From: Blastomyces gilchristii SLH14081
Taxonomy: Eukaryota; Ascomycota; Eurotiomycetes; Onygenales; Ajellomycetaceae
Reading direction: 5' to 3'
NCBI RefSeq assembly: GCF_000003855.2
Contig: NW_003101662.1
Location: 137,136-201,135, forward strand
DNA: 64,000 bases
Positions 57,967 through 64,000 of the stretch are shown piece by piece (position 1 is the first letter of the stretch; each line of letters starts with the position of its first letter). The notes under the pieces are model-generated. The model was not told the DNA's origin. It ran no database searches and saw only the letters and a list, made by a program, of their open reading frames with translations. Made by a program: the position numbers and the translations under genes.

Positions 57967-58594
57967 TTATTCATCTTCAACTCGGCCTACACGTACCTTC
58001 GCATTGCGCAGCGTATATTCAAAATCCTCGAAAGCCTTGAAACTCCAGTCCCGCCGAAATCTGTTCCTGCTCCAAATATCCCTAAGCTCATCATTTGGAA
58101 AGGAAGATATGAATGAGCGGAGGTCGTCTTGTCCAAATTTATCAGGTCCAAAATGCCATGCAAGGACAGAAAGTAATGTCATTTCAGGAAATGGGAACTC
58201 ATCGCACCAGCGATCTATATCCTCCTGGGGTATCAAGCTGCTATCAGCAGCCCAACAACAGATGATACACTCCACTGCTTTCTTGGCTGCATTTTTGGCC
58301 CAGGGAGACTCAAATATACTCCCACTGTTCGATGCCATTTGGGCCATATTCTCGATGCTGAGGACATCGTCGGCGGGGGTATCTTCAGTAGCCGATTCAC
58401 TCTGGGTGGATGTTGCTTGGACAGGATTGGATAGGGGCGTGTCCATCGGCGGAGCCTTTTTCAACTGACCATGAAGGTTATCCTCGCTTTTCCGCTTGCG
58501 TGGGTTCCCTGGTGGGAGTCGCAGTGAGCATTGATCTGATAGGAAAAGTTAGCGTACCCCATCAACGAAAATTATAGACGAACTAACCCGACAT
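57967..58594 (-). CDS. Hypothetical protein, about 191 residues, one intron
   Basis: Proposed start ATG at 58,594 (MSD), with a 52-bp intron GTTAGT...CTAAC...CAG at 58,587-58,536 joining in frame to QCSLRLPPGNPRKRKSED, which includes a basic NLS-like RKRK. A Ser/Thr/Pro-rich segment follows, then a folded-looking C-terminal half: AAKKAVECIICCWAADSSLI, IDRWCDEFPFPEMTLLSVLA, SFPNDELRDIWSRNRFRR. The last 35 codons are also found, broken, at 55,905-56,005. No known domain recognised. The shorter frame starting at 58,464 would lack an ATG, which supports the spliced start. Likely expressed from the region at 58,600-58,700. Confidence 0.7.
58536..58587 (-). other. Intron (52 bp) of the gene at 57,967-58,594
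   Basis: GTTAGT donor, GCTAAC branch-like sequence and TATCAG acceptor on the minus strand. Removal keeps the frame. Confidence 0.65.
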
Positions 58595-59296
58595 CTTCTT
58601 AGGAAGGTGCACAAGAGATCTTTGTCTCCAAGGAAGCGTAAGAAGACGGTGGGTAGCATGGAGGAAACTGGGACAATCGGCTCTTTTAATATCATTGCCT
58701 GACTTGCAAGGTGGATCCGATACTGGGTATCAGAATTCGGTAAAAAATACTGGAAAAACCTAGCCCATCCTTACTGAAAATTAAGAATCTTAGCCTAACC
58801 AGCCCGTCACCGGAGATTGGGGATCGCTTTCAATAAGTTGGGATTTTTATTGACAAACTTAAAAACATTGATTCGCGCTATGGAACATGGCAAAATACAC
58901 TAGATCACATGTATATGTCCGTTGCCATTGCGGTACCTGATGGATTACTATCGTGAGCAAACCCCGAGATGTGCATTGTGGTGTGTAAGGGATTCTTTAC
59001 CTATCTTCTTGTGATAGTTTATAAAGCTGACGACGTTATATGCGCGTGCCTCGGAAATGGAAGAACTTCGGTAGTAGCAAGGTTCTGGTTGAACAATCCA
59101 GGGCAGACATGCTGGGGCAATCAAGCATTCTTATACCAATCTGCCTAACTCTTACTACAGGGCTTACAAGGAAATCAAAAAATCAAAAATCAAAAACACA
59201 AAGTATATTGAAACAATTTATTGGACTGGCTGCCCCTACCAAAATAGTAACATACTTTTTTTTTGCGAGGATCCACAAGACCAACAAAAAACAGCC
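58595..59296. other. Intergenic
   Basis: No gene recognised; an 86-codon plus frame at 59,040-59,300 looks like chance. AATCAAAAAATCAAAAATCAA at 59,176 is a short simple repeat. Confidence 0.4.
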
Positions 59297-59860
59297 CTAA
59301 TCATCTTCAAACTCCGTGGTGGGTGACGTTGATCCACTACTCTCGTCAAGTCGAATGCCCAAGTCCCGAAGGGTGTAATTATGCGGCGCGAGTTTCGTCC
59401 ATGGCTTTAACCCATCCTCACTGGAAACCAGGAATCTTAGCACCATCAATCCTTCACGAGGTTTCATTTCGAAACCGACGAAAATGCAATACCGCTGGCG
59501 GGATCCAGGAATATCCGCTTTCTCGTTGTCATCCATTTCAATGGTCCCATCGGCAAGCAGGATACTCTTGAAATACGATACGCGATAGCGTACTACGTCC
59601 TGTGGCCGTACACCCCACCGTTCCCATGCCATTCGATCCTTCCAAGCTCGGGCCTTGAGTTTCTCGTGCCTTGAACGGTCATCCATCGAAGCCATTAAAT
59701 CGTACGAGAAAGATTCGGGGCCCTGATCCTCGGGGAAAAGCAATTCCTTTTCGTTATTAGCCGATGCAAGAGAATGAAGCCTGCACGAAGGAAGATATTG
59801 CAACGGCGTCTCGTTCTGGAGGGTGAGGGGGGATGGAATTCTGTCACGCCTGATGCGCAT
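59297..59860 (-). CDS. Hypothetical protein, about 187 residues
   Basis: I prefer the ATG at 59,860 (MRIRRDRIPSPLTLQNETPL) over the longer frame reaching 60,016, because the extra N-terminus is Cys/His/Ser-rich and looks like translated leader. The protein has a charged helical middle (DRSRHEKLKARAWKDRMAWE, RWGVRPQDVVRYRVSYFKSI), then strands with DGTIEMDDN, RQRYCIFVGFEMKPREGLMV and LRFLVSSEDGLKPWTKLAP, and an acidic tail ending EFEDD. Single exon, strong coding composition. No known domain recognised. Confidence 0.65.
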   Translation of the reverse strand: MRIRRDRIPSPLTLQNETPLQYLPSCRLHSLASANNEKELLFPEDQGPESFSYDLMASMDDRSRHEKLKARAWKDRMAWERWGVRPQDVVRYRVSYFKSILLADGTIEMDDNEKADIPGSRQRYCIFVGFEMKPREGLMVLRFLVSSEDGLKPWTKLAPHNYTLRDLGIRLDESSGSTSPTTEFEDD

Positions 59861-60105
59861 ATTCAAAATGGGAGGTGTAGAGTAATGACAGGACGACCAA
59901 CAGCAAGATTTTAAAAAGTGAGAGTTGTCTATCAGTTTGCAGGTGTGCAAGACATAGAAGAGTCTGTAGAAAGAGAGATGCGGACGGCGAAAGATTGGCA
60001 AGAAGTAAGTTACCATTTATATACAACACCTCACGGCCGGGTAAGGTTAAAACAATGACAGGTTGGCCACTGAGAGATGGAGGGCTGTACAGGGGAACTG
60101 AGAAA

Positions 60106-60735
60106 TTATATACAACGCCGACACCAATCGCAGCATTCATGTATGTACCTCCACATGTCCGTCCATAATCCAATCACAAAGCTCATAATGACAGCCGAAC
60201 CAATCTTCCAATCGCATGTGCACTCCCACCCCGAAGATAGTCTTTTGTTTTCCCACTGTATGATCCGCCCAGGCCACGTATTCAGAGCTTCGGACGGGAT
60301 AGTTATGGAGTGGGTATGTGATCCGGAAAAAGAGAGTGTAACAGTGCAAGGAAAATCAGTCTTTTCACCAGTGATATGCAGGTGGCCATTACTAAATGGG
60401 TACAACCGGATGTATCGCATTACATCCCTGATATAGCCAGCCTCAAACGCCATGGCAACCCCCGCCCACGAGCTCATAAGATCGGGTAGTGAGGCTGGGA
60501 GTAACTTGCCAGTGCCTGCACTGACAAAGTAGCTGTCTCCACGCTTTAGAAGTTGGAGAACAGGGGCCGAAGCCTGGTTCTGTTAGCGAAAGCTACCACA
60601 TACTGGGGAGGAAGGACATGTACCGTTGGCATGATCTCAAAACTAGAGGATTTTACAGGTGCTCCCCGCAAGCTGGCAACGGTGCTCCGCTGGACTGTGT
60701 GCTCAACTTCGACTGAAAAGTTTTTAGTTCGGGCG
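60106..60735 (-). CDS. Possible two-exon hypothetical gene
   Basis: A 124-codon minus frame at 60,477-60,106 (MSSWAGVAMAFEAGYIRDVM) extends upstream in frame through GDSYFVSAGTGKLLPASLPD to a possible acceptor CGCTAACAG at about 60,587. A 44-bp intron beginning GTACAT (about 60,630) would join it in phase 0 to MTIIARTKNFSVEVEHTVQR. The product has a Trp/Cys-rich C-terminus (WECTCDWKIGSAVI, WRYIHECCDWCRRC). No family recognised; intron ends are not strong and the call is tentative. Confidence 0.35.
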
Positions 60736-60779
60736 ATGATTGTCATGCGCATTGTTCTGCTTCTACGTCAGTGACTCCC

Positions 60780-61540
60780 AGCAGAGACAACAAGTAAGAA
60801 GACTGCCAATGTACGCGGCGCAGGTTGGTTCAAACTCAAATTGAAACACTCATATGGCAAAGGAATAATATGTCAACCCACTTTGTATGATAATAGTAAT
60901 CGCGCCCTTCGCATGAAACGATGGCAGCAAATTTTCTCCTTGCGTGTATCCGAGTGCGAACCAACGTGGATGAGCAGCCTGTATTCGAACAAAACAACGA
61001 GCGAGCGGTGAAGCATCTCTTATAGTCAAAAGCATTGAAGTGCAAAGTCGGCCTCAATTAGTATCAAGGTAGTGATCCCTTGCATGAGGATGGCATGGAC
61101 TCAAACTGGACATGTATATCGCACTCGCCTTCCACGGATTGAGATGTCCTCTCCCGGGTGATCGACACAAGTTTCCCATGCCCTCAACACAGTCCAACCC
61201 CTGGTAGCACTTCGCACCTCTGGTCATTGGGTTTTGCGTGGCAGCCACCATCCCACATGTACTACAATAGCCTAGGTGACGAGTACACAACAGCAGCATC
61301 GAACACGCTGTGATATCTGTTAAAGCTGTCCTTAATGGGAAAAGGAAGTCCAAAAGGCTCATTTTCGGGCTCAATATCACTCTTGTCTGGAGTCTAGGCC
61401 ATCACGGCGCAGCTGCTACTATGCGGCGTTGGCGAGGAGAAACCGAGTAGTCTGGACCGTTGGTACGGGGGCGGGAAACGACCCGTCTGTGGCAAGTCAG
61501 CCACAAAACAACGATCCCTGTGCTTTTGGAAATTTAGCCT
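60780..61540. other. Intergenic
   Basis: Normal composition; open frames on the minus strand (61,054-61,380 and 60,836-61,057) have no recognisable domain. Confidence 0.4.
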
Positions 61541-61551
61541 CCTTATACAGA

Positions 61552-61772
61552 CCAATCATAAGCCTATCTGTCCCGCCGTTCGCTGGCTGCTCCCCCAGCG
61601 TTGGCGGGCTGGCCAGTGAACTACCAATAAAACAAAATTTCGTTGGCGGGCTCACCAACGAACTACCAATAAAACAATAGTTTGTTCGCTGGCTGCTCCG
61701 CTAGCGTTGGCGGGCTGGCTAGTGAACTACCAATAAAACAAGATTTCGTTGGCGGCAAACAATGCTACCAAT
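61552..61772 (+). promoter_or_regulatory. CCAAT-rich tandem-repeat promoter
   Basis: Three copies of GAACTACCAATAAAACAA, with GTTGGCGGGCT blocks between them, give CCAAT at 61,624, 61,666 and 61,730. Further CCAAT boxes lie at 61,552 and 61,768. In fungi CCAAT is bound by the HAP/CBF complex. The array ends about 100 bp before the ATG at 61,869. Confidence 0.6.
61575..61755. repeat. Tandem repeat GGCTGCTCC-AGCGTTGGCGGGCTGG
   Basis: TTCGCTGGCTGCTCC, AGCGTTGGCGGGCTGGC and AGTGAACTACCAATAAAACAA occur as a block at 61,579-61,640 and again at 61,685-61,742. A shorter middle copy (GGCTCACCAACGAACTACC) lies between. GCTGGC/GCCAGC-like arms make local hairpins possible. Confidence 0.8.
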
Positions 61773-61868
61773 ATTCGCGTTGCCGCTGATCTCATCTGGC
61801 TCATTTCGCCTTGTCAAATTCTTGCCGGAGCTCTGTTCTTCTCCTTTCCTTGAGTTCAACAGCCCAAG

Positions 61869-63790
61869 ATGACAGTTGATTCGGGAATACCGTCAATTTT
61901 GAAGGCCTTACTGCGAGTATCTCCAGACTTGCTAAGGGTCCATCGCATGGATGTAATTCTTGCTCTCAAGACAATTGCAGAACGAGTTGGAGTAACAGTT
62001 ATTCGACACCCTTCCAGTGCATCCTATCCGCAGGTGCACACCGCTACTCGCTCCTTCCACTCTTCTCCTACTCCTATCAACAACGAATTGCTTCAGCAAA
62101 CCACTGGCACTCTAGACAATGCTTATGAAGATGGTTTGATCCGTTCCGTTTCTGTGGGCCCTGGATCAGTTCAGCAACCCACTGCTCCAAATTCCACTTC
62201 TGAAAAGGAGAATTCAGTACCCGAAGATGAGACGCAACCTATGACGGGTGCTGTACTTTCAGAGACATGCTCTTCCAATTCCAGTTCCCCTCCCTCGCCT
62301 CGGGCTCAGCGTCTTTTACAGAAGATAAAAGAAAAACTCAACGACATCTGCCAATTCTCGAAACACAGTCCACACAACATAGTTGAAGGATTTTTTGAGA
62401 ATTTACAGAGCGAAGACTGTCGCCTTGGCCATATAAAAAGCATTACCGGAAAGCACACACCAGAGCCTAAGGAAAGATTCATCCAGTGCCTTGCCCAGCG
62501 ATCCCTAGCACTTGATTTCCATCAATGGGAAAGCAATCTGCAACAAGCAGGAAGCACAAGGCTAGATGATGTGTCCAGAATACCGTCATCAGCCAGGAGT
62601 AAGAATGGGAACTTTAGACATTACGTGGAACGCGTGGCCAGGTTCATTGACACTGAAACTGCTTACATCGCGCTCAAGCGTGGAACTAAACAACTGGCAG
62701 TTGAGAATGTGTGTAACACCTCTGGAATAGAGATAGCAATATCCTTTGCATATGGATCCTTTGATGCTCTGACTTATCTAGATATTCATAACTTTTGTTC
62801 CCTTCTCAAAGATCAAAAAAAGATACTTGATACCCTCAAAAAAGTTTCATGTTGGGTTGAGTTGAGCCAGTCAACATACAATGGTGAGGACCGACTGTTC
62901 AAAGGGGATGTTCTTTACTCACACATCATGTAGGACGCAGGCAAAATAAACGACGTTGCCCCGAAAGCCCCCAATCCCGCTCGTCCTCCTACGCAGCCAG
63001 ACGCCGTCGTTTGGTTCCACAACCCCGTATCATTAGAGAAATCAGGCCACGATTCTCTGGAGGAACCGCTGCCAGAGTACCCAATGATACGCAGAATTCT
63101 GAAAACCCATCGGCACCTAACCTTCATCCCCCTGAAATGGACTATCCAGATTCGACAGCCCTCTATGGCACCGATGGGAATCTGCCTCGATACCAAACAA
63201 GGAATTCCCCGAGTTCGTGCCAGTCTAGCGGACTGGATTCTCTGGCAAATGCTGCGACCAACCTATCTCATTCTTTAGAGGCAGTGAATCCAGGGCGCAG
63301 AGATAACGGTTCTGGATCATACAATACGAATATTGAGCAGCCGATGCCTTCTAGAAATTATTCTTCTGAATCATACAATACTAATATAGAGCAGTCGATG
63401 CCTTCCCAGGATTACCCTCAAAGCACAGAGGAGCATCCAATCAGCCCCTTTGACCCCTCAGTATACATGGAAATGGGGACCTTACCAAGTGCTAGAGGAG
63501 TGGAACATCCAACTCACCCTTTCGACCCTTCCAGTTATATGCAGATAGGGACTTTGCCATATGACGATGAGGCGGGACGTTCAACTACCCCTTTTGACCC
63601 TTCTATGTATATGCAAAACGGGATACATGCAAATGGGAACTTTGGTAAATATACAATCAATCACATTTCAATCAGTCACGCTATATGCAAACGGAGGATC
63701 TACCCAATTTCAATGCTGACTGTCAAATTCTACCCGCACAGCATTACCAGTATCAAGCCAACTGCAGTCTTCATACCCGATGAATATTAA
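61869..63790 (+). CDS. Hypothetical protein, about 602 residues, with C-terminal tandem repeats
   Basis: ATG in good context (CCAAGATGAC). Exon 1 (61,869-62,883) encodes a helical start (SGIPSILKALLRVSPDLLRV), a Ser/Thr/Pro-rich linker and a conserved-looking domain (LLQKIKEKLNDICQF; FIQCLAQRSLALDFHQWESN; YVERVARFIDTETAYIALKR). I propose intron 62,884-62,996 (GTGAGG...CCTACGCAG), entering the long second frame: RRRRLVPQPRII, then disordered Pro/Ser/Asn-rich sequence. Two SYNTNIEQ(P/S)MPS units follow, then three units of the type PFDPS-YM-x-GTLP (63,450-63,625). A 57-bp alternative intron (to 62,940) would give a shorter C-terminus. The far C-terminus is uncertain: another frame (SRYMQTEDLPN) looks like a fourth repeat, so another intron or frame may exist near 63,650. 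No known domain. Confidence 0.6.
62884..62996 (+). other. Proposed 113-bp intron
   Basis: GTGAGG donor, TTTACTCACAC branch-like site, CCTCCTACGCAG acceptor. It joins exon 1 (phase 1) to the long downstream frame. The alternative acceptor at 62,940 keeps a different frame that stops at about 63,280. Confidence 0.45.
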
Positions 63791-64000
63791 CGTTAATACT
63801 TGCGATCTCAGGCCTACCGTGGACGACCGACAAAGAGACACACTAGTGTTGGAAGAAGCTCGCCAGTCCCGTCATGGTATATATATGTCCCAGGATCTAG
63901 GGACCCACCGGGAAGCAGACATGGGTCGCCGGATATTTTGTTGATCGGGATAATGTATTCAGGACCGGTTTTGTTGGCGATGGGTATACGCGTGGAAATT
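63791..64000 (+). other. Window end, possible further coding
   Basis: In another plus frame the sequence from about 63,779 reads MNINVNTCDLRPTVDDRQRD and continues to a TGA at about 63,943. It may be the true last exon of the preceding gene or chance. Confidence 0.3.

Noticed and set aside
58004..58468. 154-codon plus frame
   Set aside because: Antisense shadow of the spliced gene at 57,967-58,594, whose C-terminus is conserved in the duplicated copy.
59861..60016. N-terminal extension of the 59.3-kb gene
   Set aside because: Residues look like translated leader (Cys/His/Ser-rich), and a good ATG with coding-like sequence follows at 59,860.
60106..60436. 119-codon plus frame 60,077-60,436
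   Set aside because: Antisense to the minus frame with better continuity through an upstream exon; neither is certain, so only the minus one is listed, at low confidence.

Overview
The window looks like a scaffold of a filamentous ascomycete (Pezizomycotina). Short introns with GT...CTAAC...AG ends, CCAAT-box promoters, fungal-specific kinase (FunK1), BTB, DUF3435 and C2H2 families, and a sharp two-compartment composition all point that way. The mixture of FunK1-like and aminoglycoside-phosphotransferase-like kinases, DUF3435 and transposon-filled AT-rich blocks suggests Eurotiomycetes, perhaps Onygenales; that placement is inference. There is no bacterial or viral gene content.

Bases 1-50,230 are mostly an AT-rich block in which almost every reading frame is broken. 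The decay is a RIP-like C-to-T (G-to-A) process, but its footprint is unusual: CC/GG and CG are nearly gone while CA/TG and CT/AG stay common. Despite the decay I can identify a tRNA-derived SINE (two copies with target duplications plus a fragment), a 506-bp hAT-like MITE family (five full copies, four with perfect 8-bp duplications, plus fragments), a Copia retrotransposon with paired 268-bp LTRs, a half-tRNA primer site and a 5-bp duplication, a LINE with endonuclease and reverse transcriptase traces, a DUF3435 tyrosine-recombinase-like gene split by a MITE, an APH-type kinase pseudogene, a BTB/POZ pseudogene, a 17-bp minisatellite and other tandem arrays. A few less mutated islands (about 16.05-18.0, 23.8-24.4, 27.9-28.7, 31.0-32.8 and 46.8-48.1 kb) interrupt the block. 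A 100-N assembly gap lies at 45,046-45,145.

At about 50,230 the AT-rich block stops inside a FunK1 protein kinase gene (minus strand): its first ~160 codons are normal sequence, while the remainder, down to about 48,380, is wrecked. From 50.2 to 64 kb composition is normal. This part has a kinase-like pseudogene killed by C-to-T stops, a second FunK1 fragment, an imperfect segmental duplication carrying C2H2 zinc-finger and unknown-gene pieces, and apparently intact genes of unknown function at 56.3, 58.0-58.6, 59.3-59.9 and 61.9-63.8 kb. The last of these lies behind a CCAAT-rich tandem-repeat promoter.

The picture is the edge of a subtelomere-like or heterochromatic transposon block eroding dispensable multi-copy gene families (kinases, BTB, DUF3435, zinc fingers). 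No pathway or operon is encoded; what links the parts is shared mutational history and nesting of mobile elements.
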